Notes under the pieces: model-generated
The model's database searches: none
Seen by the model: the letters and a program-made list of their open reading frames with translations, nothing else
Told to the model about the DNA's origin: nothing
Translations under genes and position numbers: made by a program
In this document: positions 1 to 5,805 of the stretch, one piece after another
Numbering within the stretch: position 1 is the stretch's first letter
Layout of the letters: each line of letters begins with the position of its first letter
Assembly: GCA_031556405.1 (NCBI GenBank)
Contig: JAVBTC010000039.1
Location: forward strand, 1-8,477
From: WQZF01 sp031556405
GTDB lineage: Bacteria; Pseudomonadota; Gammaproteobacteria; Burkholderiales; Rhodocyclaceae
Length of the DNA stretch: 8,477 bases
Direction: 5' to 3'

Positions 1-4
1 GGCC

Positions 5-658
5 ATGCGGCACCCCGAGAAACCGGCGCCCATCCTGGATTCAGCCGAGGCGGAAGACGGGCCGGCATTGTCCGGCGCCGACGACTATACCCGCGCCGAC
101 ATCGCGTTGTCCGTCGCCGCCGCGATCCAGCAATGGGTGGAAACGGATGATCTCGACGACGGCGAGGGCTGCGCCGACCGTTTGATGGCGTTGCTTGTGG
201 GCATTGCCGACGCCAACAAGGACGGCGAAATCAGCGAAGAGGAACAGGGCGTGCTGGAAATGGCGCTCAATGCGGCATGGGATTATCTGGAAAGGCTGGA
301 GGTTCCGGAAGAGGATATCGATGAACTGCTGAATGAATGGGACAGCGAGGTCGCCGACCGGGTGCGGGATCTGGTCAGTGCTTCGCTGCCGGAGGGCGAA
401 GCCGTCGCGGATGCGGAAATCGATCAGTTTGTTTTTGGGGCCGACGATCAGGAAGCGGTGTTCGATGCCACCTACAAGCTGAAGATGGCGGTGCGCGGCG
501 GGAAGAAGATGCGCATCCGCAAGCGTATTTCCGGGCGGGTGCGATTGTCGGCGAAACAGAAGATCGCCATTCGCAAGGCCCGCATGAAAAGCCATTCGGC
601 GGGGGCGATGATGCGGCGGATGAAGTCGATGCGGCTGCGGCGGAAGATGGGCCTGTAA
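5..658 (+). CDS. Putative phage structural protein with one EF-hand loop and a strongly basic C-terminus
   Basis: This 217-residue protein is not matched to a named family. Residues 10-160 are acidic and mostly helical. Residues 69-80 read DANKDGEISEEE, a textbook 12-residue EF-hand calcium loop (D1, N3, D5, G6, I8, E12) between two predicted helices. From about residue 163 the composition flips: some 50 residues are dominated by Arg and Lys and end in RRKMGL, which could bind nucleic acid or an acidic partner. The acidic body with a basic tail would suit a scaffold or decoration protein, but that is inference. The gene precedes an intrinsic terminator and so closes its transcription unit. 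Only four bases precede the first ATG and the frame is open there, so the true start may lie outside the window and its ribosome binding site cannot be judged. Confidence 0.75.
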   Translation: MRHPEKPAPILDSAEAEDGPALSGADDYTRADIALSVAAAIQQWVETDDLDDGEGCADRLMALLVGIADANKDGEISEEEQGVLEMALNAAWDYLERLEVPEEDIDELLNEWDSEVADRVRDLVSASLPEGEAVADAEIDQFVFGADDQEAVFDATYKLKMAVRGGKKMRIRKRISGRVRLSAKQKIAIRKARMKSHSAGAMMRRMKSMRLRRKMGL

Positions 659-687
659 TTTGCTTTTTCGTTCTTCCTTGGGGCGAC

Positions 688-722
688 GGCGCCGACCCGA
701 TGCGGGGCGGCGCCATTTTTTT
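688..722 (+). terminator. Intrinsic terminator after the EF-hand gene
   Basis: The perfect 7-bp arms GGCGCCG (688-694) and CGGCGCC (708-714) can extend inward with CCC/GGG (696-698/704-706) across an A/G mismatch. A run of seven T residues follows at 716-722. This is a classic rho-independent terminator reading rightward, 30 nt after the stop codon. It separates the upstream operon from the minus-strand islet. Confidence 0.8.
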
Positions 723-730
723 CACCTATC

Positions 731-754
731 AGAAAAGAGCGCCAATTTGCCGCT
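731..754 (-). terminator. Possible weak terminator for the minus-strand islet
   Basis: Read leftward, AGCGGC and GCCGCT-related arms (738-743 with 749-754, one C/C mismatch, 5-nt loop) form a short stem followed by CTTTTCT. It lies about 34 nt past the stop of the nuclease-like gene. The stem is short and the T run interrupted, so this is tentative. Confidence 0.35.
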
Positions 755-787
755 GAAATGTCCTGCGATACTTTTCGGAGGGAGCGT

Positions 788-1306
788 TTATCGCGCCACG
801 GCCTTGACGCCCAGGGCAGCATAGTTTTCCCGGTAGTACTCGGCGTCGATGAATTCTCCCACGGTCAGAACTTCCGCCTCTTTTGTGCGCCCCTGGGGTT
901 TGAAGTCCAGCGACAGGTGGTAGCTGCTGCTGTCGGGAAATTTGCTGCTGAAGTAGTAATGCAGTCCATTCGCGACTACGACGGCGGGAAATACAAACAC
1001 GTCGGGCGGCTGCAAAACCTCGCGTGAAAGGTCGACACAGCAGACGAAACGACGATCCGAAGAAACCTCATCCTGCCCGGTAGAAGCATATTTTTTCTGG
1101 AGTATCCACCGCCTGCGGTACGTGGCCGACGATTTCACCTCCAGGAATGCCTTGTTTCCTTTCTCGTCGAACGCGAGGATGTCGTAGCCGATGCCTATTC
1201 CCGATTCAAACTTGACCCGATAGCCTCGCTGGGTCAGTCGCGAAGCGACAAGGAATTTTCCTGCCAGATGGTACAGTTTCTTCTTCTCGGGGGATACGTG
1301 GGACAT
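788..1306 (-). CDS. PD-(D/E)XK nuclease-fold protein, cargo-type, function unknown
   Basis: The 172-residue protein carries the core of the restriction-endonuclease-like fold. A helix containing AGKFLVASRLTQRGY (residues 15-29) precedes GIGYDILAF with Asp42 and then FLEVKSS with Glu56 and Lys58, giving D-x13-E-V-K. The later WILQKK (67-72) and PPDVFVFP (100-107) segments match a widespread family of small PDDEXK-like proteins that lack an assigned role. The Glu often found in the first helix of such folds appears to be Lys17 here, so activity is uncertain. The ATG at 1306 is chosen because AGGAA lies just upstream; the upstream in-frame extension overlaps the previous gene. It is the second gene of a minus-strand pair, 28 nt after the winged-helix-like gene. 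A defence, anti-defence or DNA-processing role is inference. Confidence 0.75.
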   Translation of the reverse strand: MSHVSPEKKKLYHLAGKFLVASRLTQRGYRVKFESGIGIGYDILAFDEKGNKAFLEVKSSATYRRRWILQKKYASTGQDEVSSDRRFVCCVDLSREVLQPPDVFVFPAVVVANGLHYYFSSKFPDSSSYHLSLDFKPQGRTKEAEVLTVGEFIDAEYYRENYAALGVKAVAR

Positions 1307-1334
1307 TGGAATTTCCTGTCGATTTTGCCTGCTG

Positions 1335-1586
1335 TCACGTGCCGTCGGGCTGAAGGCGCGTCCGGAAAAAGTCATGGCCGTTTACCGTGACACCGCTGAC
1401 CGTGGTTGCTCCAAATGTTTCCTTGACGGTGATATAGCCTTCCTTCGCCAGTTCTTTCAGCCGTTCCTCGACTCTGGGTTCGGAAAATCCTTCCACCGAC
1501 AGATCTAGGAGAAAACTATCGCCCGGCTGAATGTCCTTGATATCCCGGTAAATATAAATGTCCAATCGAACAATTTTTTCAGGCAT
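1335..1586 (-). CDS. Small winged-helix-like protein
   Basis: This 83-residue protein is not firmly recognised. Its second half reads as a winged helix: VEERLKELAKEGYITV (helix-turn-strand, about residues 38-53), a beta hairpin, and then VNGHDFF near the end. A GHDF motif closing a small winged-helix domain is reminiscent of DUF2513-type proteins. The gene leads the minus-strand pair with the PDDEXK-like protein and could be its regulator or DNA-recognition partner. The ATG at 1586 is preferred; an in-frame TTG at 1598 adds four residues, and neither has a clear Shine-Dalgarno sequence. The first part and its leader are noticeably richer in A and T than the tail genes nearby. Confidence 0.6.
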   Translation of the reverse strand: MPEKIVRLDIYIYRDIKDIQPGDSFLLDLSVEGFSEPRVEERLKELAKEGYITVKETFGATTVSGVTVNGHDFFRTRLQPDGT

Positions 1587-1642
1587 GGCAAAAACCAAGT
1601 AAATTTAAGGAAAGATAATCGTATTAAATCAAAATTTGCTAC

Positions 1643-1675
1643 TTCGGAAAAGACCGCCCCCGCATGCGAGGGGCG
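1643..1675 (+). promoter_or_regulatory. CGGAAAA leader element and adjoining GC-rich hairpin upstream of the first tail gene
   Basis: TTCGGAAAA (1643-1651) is followed by a C-rich run. CGGAAAA begins 71 nt before the ATG at 1716, and the same heptamer recurs at nearly the same distance before 2575 and 7047. Directly after it, CGCCCC (1655-1660) and GGGGCG (1670-1675) flank the palindrome CGCATGCG, making a stem of about nine pairs with one bulged A. It sits in the divergent gap between the minus-strand islet and the tail operon. A regulatory or RNA-processing role is inferred; I see no convincing sigma-70 promoter for the rightward operon. Confidence 0.4.
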
Positions 1676-1715
1676 TCGGCGAGAATAAGCGCCCGCAAAT
1701 ACCCGGAACGCCACG

Positions 1716-2498
1716 ATGCCCGCTCCCAGCCTCGAAGCGCAAACCCTCTCATCGAACTGGGAAGGTCTTTCTCCCCACCTGATTGCCCATTTCTACGAAG
1801 TCGCCAAAACAGGCGACACCTGGGGCCGGACGCAAAAAACCGATCCGGCGACCGTGCAGGCCCCGCTCACGGAAGCAAACATGGAAATCGCGCTCAACTG
1901 GCAAAGCCCGTTCGAACAGGCCGGGCCGGAAACGCGGGCGCCGGCATTGATGGCGATGCTCCAGTCCGGCGCACTGCAACCGCTGGTCGATGCGATGCTC
2001 GGAAAGGCGCCGGAAGGGGAAGGCGCACAGCGGCAATCAAACGAATTCTTGAGCCGCTTCGAAGGCCGTACCGGGATTACCAAACTGAATTCCACCCAGG
2101 TCTTCAACGGCATGCCGCCGGTGAAGATTACGGTGACGGCGTTGTTCCGGGCCTGGATCGATCCGCTCCGGGAAGTGGAAACGCCATTCAATAAATTGAT
2201 GGAATGGGCCTTGCCCATCGCACTGGCACGGGACGGGACGATCCTGGCGCAAGCGGTACAGGCAATGAAAGGCGAAAAGGGTTACATCGAGGCGCTGATG
2301 CCGTCGCAATCGCCGACGCGGATTGCCATGAAATACAAGGGGCGGGTTTTTTCGCCGCTGGTCATCGAATCAATCGGACAACCGCTGTCCTCACCCGTCG
2401 ACAGCAACGGACACTTCGTCGAACTGGCGGTGCCGCTGACGTTGTGCACGCTGACGGCCATCGACCGGCAGGACTGGTCGGAATCGGTCGCGCTCTGA
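1716..2498 (+). CDS. Phage baseplate / tail tube-junction-like structural protein
   Basis: The 260-residue protein resembles baseplate proteins of contractile phages that join the tail tube to the hub. The most telling stretch is residues 118-167, including TKLNSTQVFNGMPPVKITV, FRAWIDPLREVETP and LMEWALP; this Q-x-F-x-G-x-PP-x-x-I pattern followed by a D-P-x-x-E-V-x-x-P segment is one I associate with tail structural proteins. Residues 60-90 (NWQSPFE, MLQSG) form the N-terminal half of the core. There is no signal peptide or membrane segment. It starts a plus-strand operon after the divergent islet; the ribosome binding site is weak (GGAA, about 8 nt before the ATG). The tail assignment is fairly sure, the exact position in the baseplate is not. 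Confidence 0.6.
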   Translation: MPAPSLEAQTLSSNWEGLSPHLIAHFYEVAKTGDTWGRTQKTDPATVQAPLTEANMEIALNWQSPFEQAGPETRAPALMAMLQSGALQPLVDAMLGKAPEGEGAQRQSNEFLSRFEGRTGITKLNSTQVFNGMPPVKITVTALFRAWIDPLREVETPFNKLMEWALPIALARDGTILAQAVQAMKGEKGYIEALMPSQSPTRIAMKYKGRVFSPLVIESIGQPLSSPVDSNGHFVELAVPLTLCTLTAIDRQDWSESVAL

Positions 2499-2499
2499 T

Positions 2500-2566
2500 T
2501 TCCGGAAAACCCCTCCCAATCCCCGATTCTCCCTGCCGCAGAATTCCCGAACCTTATCTTCGGGAG
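2500..2566 (+). promoter_or_regulatory. Leader with CGGAAAA element and a hairpin that contains the Shine-Dalgarno sequence
   Basis: TTCCGGAAAA and a C-rich run occupy 2500-2517, with CGGAAAA starting 72 nt before the ATG at 2575. Farther down, TCCCGAA (2545-2551) and TTCGGGA (2559-2565) form a perfect 7-bp stem with a 7-nt loop. The right arm includes most of GGGAG (2562-2566), the only plausible Shine-Dalgarno sequence for the next gene. Folding would therefore mask the ribosome binding site, pointing to translational control. No T run follows, so it is not a typical terminator. Confidence 0.45.
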
Positions 2567-2574
2567 CGGCATTC

Positions 2575-3378
2575 ATGATCCATTTCCCCATCCTGCGCAC
2601 GCGCCGCCTGACGGTACAACTGCGCGAACTCTCGCTCGGTGCCTCCATCGCCATTGCCGCGATGCCGGGAGCGCGGGAAGAAGCCTGCTGTACCGCATTT
2701 CTGCGCCATGCGCTTGTGTCAGCCCAGGGCGTCGACGATCCTGCGCAATGGACGGTACAGGAACGGATGCTGGCCGTCTGCCATTACCTCGCCGCCGTCT
2801 CCGACGACGGCCCGGATTTTTCCCTCGGGAATGGCCGCTATTCCGACTACCTGGACGGTGCCGCCGATCTGGTCTTGCCGTTGCCGGCGGTCGATGTCGG
2901 AGAAATCGGCGGCGACCGCTGGAGCATCCGCCACCTGACCGGCGCCATGGCCGAATCGGTCGAACGCCTGGAAGGCGAGGTCGAGAACGTTTCCGGGCGG
3001 CTGCATTGGCTGCTGGGCGGCATGGCGGCACAGATGATCCGCGCCGGTGAAACCGTTCCCGACACGTCCGAGGGCGAAGGCGCCTTCGACGAATTCCTGC
3101 TGGCACGGATGCGCGTCTTTGCCGGATATCCCGAGAGCGAATTCACCGAATTGCTGCACCGCTACGGCACCGGGCGGGAACGGCTGCACCACCTGTTCCG
3201 GGTCGAATTCGCCGGGGATGGACTGGTCGCCTTGCCGAAAGGAGGGGCGGCAAGCGATTTGCCGCCGGCCCGATTTCCGGTTCGCGCCGGTCTTTCCGAA
3301 CTTACGCGAAACCTGGTCGGAAAACCTCACCAATCTGGCCGCCAGTCTCACCCTATATTCACACACGCCGTTGAATGA
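2575..3378 (+). CDS. Putative tail assembly chaperone, zero-frame product
   Basis: This reading frame gives 267 residues. The opening RTRRLTVQLRELSLGASIAI, the LTVQER-like WTVQERMLAVCHYLA around residue 59, and a long middle of helical, acidic character resemble tail assembly chaperones or T4-type baseplate-assembly proteins of myophages, a tentative match. Coding character is good to about residue 224 (position 3246). Beyond that, composition deteriorates (PHQSGRQSHPIFTHAVE) while another frame takes on good coding character and runs to 3553. The last 43 residues may therefore be only the short form of a frameshifted pair, or an artefact of a one-base insertion. GGGAG gives the ribosome binding site, inside a hairpin. 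In many tailed phages such chaperones are made as a short form and a long frameshifted form. Confidence 0.55.
   Translation: MIHFPILRTRRLTVQLRELSLGASIAIAAMPGAREEACCTAFLRHALVSAQGVDDPAQWTVQERMLAVCHYLAAVSDDGPDFSLGNGRYSDYLDGAADLVLPLPAVDVGEIGGDRWSIRHLTGAMAESVERLEGEVENVSGRLHWLLGGMAAQMIRAGETVPDTSEGEGAFDEFLLARMRVFAGYPESEFTELLHRYGTGRERLHHLFRVEFAGDGLVALPKGGAASDLPPARFPVRAGLSELTRNLVGKPHQSGRQSHPIFTHAVE
3238..3247 (+). promoter_or_regulatory. Candidate programmed +1 frameshift site (AAAGGAGGGG)
   Basis: In the zero frame the codons are CCG AAA GGA GGG GCG. The GGG at 3244-3246 can slip one base forward to an identical GGG at 3245-3247, after which reading continues CGG CAA in the frame that stays open to 3553. 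AAAGGAGG is a near-perfect Shine-Dalgarno sequence inside the gene, directly at the slip point; internal Shine-Dalgarno pairing stimulates the +1 shift in prfB. A one-base indel in the G run, in nature or in sequencing, would give the same picture. Confidence 0.45.
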
Positions 3379-3553
3379 GGCGCTGGCGCTGCCCGCGAGC
3401 ACCGTCCGCGCGTTTTTCGAGGGCAATGCCTTTCAGGAATGGCGCAAGGGCCGGGAATCCGAACTAAACACCCAGGCGGCGATGGTCGAGCGATTGAATG
3501 AAGTCATTCGCGCCTGCGGCATCGTCGCCAAAACCGTAGCGAGGGCGATATGA
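3248..3553 (+). CDS. Second-frame extension of the chaperone-like gene (GT-type C-terminus)
   Basis: From 3248 the shifted frame encodes 101 residues before TGA at 3551-3553, so a fusion with residues 1-224 would be 325 residues long. The sequence has good coding character, including LNEALALPASTVRAFFEG and a helical C-terminus rich in charged residues. Its TGA overlaps the ATG of the next gene as ATGA (3550-3553), the usual sign of translational coupling, which argues that this frame really is translated to its end. There is no ATG with a ribosome binding site where good coding begins; ATT at 3257, 11 nt after GGAGG, is the only internal start I can propose and is a rare start codon. Frameshifting or an indel is more likely. 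Confidence 0.6.
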   Translation, partial: RQAICRRPDFRFAPVFPNLRETWSENLTNLAASLTLYSHTPLNEALALPASTVRAFFEGNAFQEWRKGRESELNTQAAMVERLNEVIRACGIVAKTVARAI

Positions 3554-3864
3554 CTCAAGACAACAAGCAGGAAAAGGCGGATTGCCGCGCGGCGTGCCTG
3601 CCGCCGCGTCACGGTTCCGGCTGCGACGTGGCAGCGGTATCCAACGAAGCGGCGCAGCACGCGGTGAAAAAGGTGTTCGCCATTCTCGGCGTCGATATCG
3701 ACCGCCCGGAAAGCGTCGAGGAATTCCGCGCCGACCTGCGCTTCGGGCGGCGGATGAGAAAGATTGCGGATCACAGCACGCTGGCCTTCGCCGCCGTCGT
3801 GACTGCCGCGTTCGCGGCTGCCGTATGGGCCGGCATCGTTTCCAAACTCAATGGAGGGCAATAA
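3550..3864 (+). CDS. Small phage membrane protein of the lysis cassette (one transmembrane helix)
   Basis: The protein has 104 residues. Residues 30-75 carry a conserved-looking soluble part (EAAQHAVKKVFAILGVDIDRPESVEEFRADLRF), a pattern I associate with small phage proteins next to lysis genes. Residues 77-97 form a single hydrophobic helix near the C-terminus, which would anchor it in the inner membrane. It overlaps the stop of the preceding frame by ATGA and is followed two bases later by the three-helix holin-like gene, so it belongs to one translational block with them. It could be a holin partner, a pinholin-like protein or an antiholin; the sequence does not decide. Confidence 0.65.
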   Translation: MTQDNKQEKADCRAACLPPRHGSGCDVAAVSNEAAQHAVKKVFAILGVDIDRPESVEEFRADLRFGRRMRKIADHSTLAFAAVVTAAFAAAVWAGIVSKLNGGQ

Positions 3865-3866
3865 AG

Positions 3867-4190
3867 ATGAAAGTGAAATCGCTCCAACTCTGGAAAAACC
3901 GTCTCTCGGCCCTGTTCGACGGTTCCGCATGGCTTTTGCTGGCGCTCGGGGCGCTGGCGCTGGGCATGATCGATTGGGATTTGCTGCTGACCTTGCTGCG
4001 CTGGAGCGCGGTGGCGCTGTGCTTTTGTGCGCTCACCATCGTTATGTCCCGTCTCATCCTGCCGCAGATCGTGCTCTCCGAATGGCTGGCGCGGGCACGC
4101 CTGGGCGATCCGGCGGCGGCGCTGGTGGTCGCGTCCCTGCTCGGATTCATGGGGTTTTTGACCCTGTCGGTGGTGCTATGGGCGAAGTAA
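3867..4190 (+). CDS. Holin-like protein with three transmembrane helices
   Basis: The ATG at 3867 follows GGAGGG with an 8-nt gap, a strong ribosome binding site. The 107-residue product has three hydrophobic helices at about residues 18-36, 38-60 and 82-105, a basic N-terminus (KVKSLQLWKNR), and a positively charged, Arg-rich loop between helices two and three. Size, topology and position immediately before the endolysin match class I-type holins, which form inner-membrane lesions that release or activate the endolysin. Its last 13 bases overlap the endolysin start. The family name is uncertain, but the role as holin is well supported by context. Confidence 0.7.
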   Translation: MKVKSLQLWKNRLSALFDGSAWLLLALGALALGMIDWDLLLTLLRWSAVALCFCALTIVMSRLILPQIVLSEWLARARLGDPAAALVVASLLGFMGFLTLSVVLWAK

Positions 4191-4822
4191 CGATTCCGGT
4201 ATTGGCAAAACTGTACCTGCCGCTGCTGGTGGCGTCACAAAACACCTACTGGCCGGACGCCCCGCAGCCGCACACGATGGCGGGGCAAGTGGAGCAAGAG
4301 ACCTGCGCCAGTCTCACGCACCGGAAATGCTGGAATCCGAAGGCGGAACTGAAGACGAGCCGGGAATACGGGTTCGGGCTGGGCCAGTTGACGACCGCGT
4401 ACCACGCCGACGGGTCGAAACGGTTTTCCGCGTTCGATGAGGTGAAACCCCTGCACCGCGATCTGCGCGAATGGCAATGGGAGGATCGTTACGACCCTGG
4501 AAAACAGCTTGCCGCCCTGGTGCTGATGGATCGTTCCTTGTATCGGCGTCTGTCGCCGCTGGCGGAAACGGAGCGCGATGCCTGGAGTTTCACCTTGTCC
4601 GCGTACAACGGCGGCGCCGGGGGACTGTTGAAAGACAGGCTGCTGTGTTCGCAGAAACCCGGCTGCGATCCGCGCCGCTGGTCGGGGAATGTGGAAACGA
4701 CGAGCACGAAAGCCAGAACGGCGGTCGCGGGATACGGGCAGAGTTTTTTTGCGATCAACCGTGCCTATGTCGAAAACACGCTCGATAGTCGGCGGGAAAA
4801 GTACCTTTCCCATTGGAGGTAA
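4178..4822 (+). CDS. Phage endolysin, SLT-type lytic transglycosylase
   Basis: The 214-residue protein has the ordered motifs of goose-lysozyme/SLT-fold transglycosylases, which cleave the MurNAc-GlcNAc bond of peptidoglycan to form an anhydro product. Residues 37-43 (QVEQETC) carry the likely catalytic Glu41; SREYGFGLGQLT (61-72) matches the GLMQL block; and LSAYNGGAGG (140-149) matches the AYN-G block. Paired cysteines at 43/51 and 157/163 could form disulfides in the periplasm. No cleavable signal peptide is obvious; residues 5-20 are only moderately hydrophobic, so export probably depends on the holin. The start overlaps the holin-like gene by 13 nt, and Rz follows two bases after the stop, making a canonical holin-endolysin-spanin order. 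Confidence 0.9.
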   Translation: MGEVTIPVLAKLYLPLLVASQNTYWPDAPQPHTMAGQVEQETCASLTHRKCWNPKAELKTSREYGFGLGQLTTAYHADGSKRFSAFDEVKPLHRDLREWQWEDRYDPGKQLAALVLMDRSLYRRLSPLAETERDAWSFTLSAYNGGAGGLLKDRLLCSQKPGCDPRRWSGNVETTSTKARTAVAGYGQSFFAINRAYVENTLDSRREKYLSHWR

Positions 4823-4824
4823 GC

Positions 4825-5373
4825 ATGCCGAATCTGTTGAAAAAAGCGGTTCCCATCTGGGTCTATTGGCTGGCGCTGCTGGGGCTGGCGGCGGCGCTCG
4901 TCGCATTCGGCTGGGTGAAGGGTTCCACGTCCGTCCGCGCGGAATGGGATCTGGCCGAAGCGAAACGCGGCGCGGCGGAATCGAGGGCGCTGGCCGAGGC
5001 GCAGAGCACGGCCCGGAAGGTGGAACGCGAAGCCGCCGCGAAGGTTGCCGCACTGGATAAACAACATTTCAAGGAGTTACAGCATGCGAAAAATGAGAAT
5101 TCCGCTTTGCGCCGGCAGCTTGCTAATGGCGCTGTCCGGGTGCGCTTCCCCGCCTATTCCCCAGGACTGCGCCTGTCCGGAGATTCCCTCTCCGCCGTCC
5201 TGGGCGATGGAGCCGCAGGATGCGACCTTGACCCGGCGATTGCGGACGCTCTGGTGGGAATCGCCGGCGACGGCGATACCGCCATCCGAAAACTGACGAT
5301 GTTGCAGGACTACGTGAAGGGGGTGGTGTTGCCGGTGCGAGGTTCCTCCGTTTCACCTCCCATGGAGGAATGA
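4825..5373 (+). CDS. Rz: Rz-like i-spanin (inner membrane subunit)
   Basis: This 182-residue protein has a short basic N-terminus, one transmembrane helix at residues 10-31, and a long charged helical segment (about 37-98) suited to a periplasmic coiled coil. The C-terminal IAGDGDTAIRKLTMLQDYV (145-164) resembles the end of Rz proteins, where the last helices bind Rz1. Spanins fuse inner and outer membranes in the final lysis step of phages of Gram-negative hosts. The ATG at 4825 is preferred over an in-frame TTG at 4813 because GGAGG lies 5 nt upstream of it. The gene fully contains Rz1 in the +1 frame, as in phage lambda. It is somewhat longer than lambda Rz. Confidence 0.88.
   Translation: MPNLLKKAVPIWVYWLALLGLAAALVAFGWVKGSTSVRAEWDLAEAKRGAAESRALAEAQSTARKVEREAAAKVAALDKQHFKELQHAKNENSALRRQLANGAVRVRFPAYSPGLRLSGDSLSAVLGDGAAGCDLDPAIADALVGIAGDGDTAIRKLTMLQDYVKGVVLPVRGSSVSPPMEE
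5084..5296 (+). CDS. Rz1: Rz1-like o-spanin lipoprotein, nested inside Rz
   Basis: The 70-residue protein has a signal peptide with a lipobox, LLMALSGC, so lipidation is expected at Cys20, leaving a 51-residue mature lipoprotein. The mature part is rich in proline (SPPIPQ, PEIPSPPSW), typical of Rz1. AAGGAG at 5071-5076 lies 7 nt before the ATG, a good ribosome binding site placed inside the Rz coding sequence. The gene lies wholly within Rz in the +1 frame and ends 77 nt before the Rz stop. It would span from the outer membrane to the Rz coiled coil. Longer in-frame starts upstream (5045) lack a lipoprotein-like N-terminus. Confidence 0.9.
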   Translation: MRKMRIPLCAGSLLMALSGCASPPIPQDCACPEIPSPPSWAMEPQDATLTRRLRTLWWESPATAIPPSEN

Positions 5374-5400
5374 CGGCCTGCCGGAAGTTGCCGACCGAAC

Positions 5401-5491
5401 CCGGAAAACCGAACCGGGCGGCACTCCGGGCGGGCGGTAGATTATGAATCAGCCGGTATTTCCCGGCGCATCATGGAGAAGCGAACGATGA
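5401..5491 (+). promoter_or_regulatory. Leader of the AlpA-like gene with CGGAAAA element and possible 15-residue leader ORF
   Basis: CGGAAAA occurs again at 5402-5408, flanked by CCCGG/CCGGG arms that can pair. It is 71 nt before the in-frame ATG at 5473 and 86 nt before the preferred ATG at 5488. A short frame starts at 5444 (MNQPVFPGASWRSER) and its TGA (5489-5491) overlaps the ATG at 5488, which would couple its translation to the regulator. It has no clear Shine-Dalgarno sequence, so it may be chance. Confidence 0.25.
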
Positions 5492-5805
5492 AAAACCCGA
5501 ACAAAAGCCACCTGACCATTCTTCGCCGCAAGCAGGTAGAAGCCCGTACCGGGCTTGCCCGCTCGACCATCTATGCCAAGACGCGTTACGACCCGGCAAA
5601 TCCGCACGCCTACGATCCGGGTTTTCCGCAGCCGATCTCCCTCGGCGCCCGGGCAGTGGGGTGGGTCGAATCGGAGATCGATGAGTGGATCAGGGATCGC
5701 ATCCACGCCGGTCGCAGGGTGCTTCCGGGCGGCCATTCCGGGAATGCGTCGAAGCATCCGGGGGCGCACTGCCATTTGACGAAGCGTTGCCATAGCGTGA
5801 ATTGA
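5488..5805 (+). CDS. AlpA-family DNA-binding protein (excisionase/regulator-like)
   Basis: The 105-residue protein carries the helix-turn-helix block of AlpA-like proteins: LRRKQVEARTGLARSTIYA (12-30), then FPQPISLGARAVGWVESEID (46-65) leading into the closing helix EWIRDRI. Such proteins act as excisionase-type or transcription factors; the E. coli CP4-57 AlpA promotes prophage excision through its integrase gene. Two features differ from the usual form: an insertion of about ten residues (TRYDPANPHAYD) between recognition helix and wing, and a C-terminal tail of about 33 residues rich in His, Gly and Lys. The ATG at 5488 follows GGAGA by 8 nt; an in-frame ATG at 5473 adds five residues but lacks a ribosome binding site. 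It stands between the lysis cassette and a cargo islet, far from any visible integrase. Confidence 0.8.
   Translation: MKNPNKSHLTILRRKQVEARTGLARSTIYAKTRYDPANPHAYDPGFPQPISLGARAVGWVESEIDEWIRDRIHAGRRVLPGGHSGNASKHPGAHCHLTKRCHSVN

Noticed and set aside
41..595. Minus-strand open frame opposite the EF-hand gene
   Set aside because: The plus-strand product has a perfect EF-hand loop and is followed by a terminator in the right orientation; the antisense product has no such features.
2545..2565. Hairpin before 2575 as a transcription terminator
   Set aside because: No T run follows the stem, and the right arm holds the ribosome binding site of the next gene.
2719..3426. Minus-strand open frame opposite the chaperone-like gene
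   Set aside because: No ribosome binding site or domain, and it covers a plus-strand frame with better coding character and operon context.
3257..3553. Independent translation of the second frame from an ATT start at 3257
   Set aside because: The spacing to GGAGG (11 nt) is acceptable but ATT is a very rare start codon; slippage at the G run or an indel explains the data better.
4235..5053. Minus-strand open frame of 272 codons opposite the endolysin and Rz
   Set aside because: The plus strand has clear SLT catalytic motifs and Rz features; the antisense product is Arg/Pro-rich low-complexity sequence.
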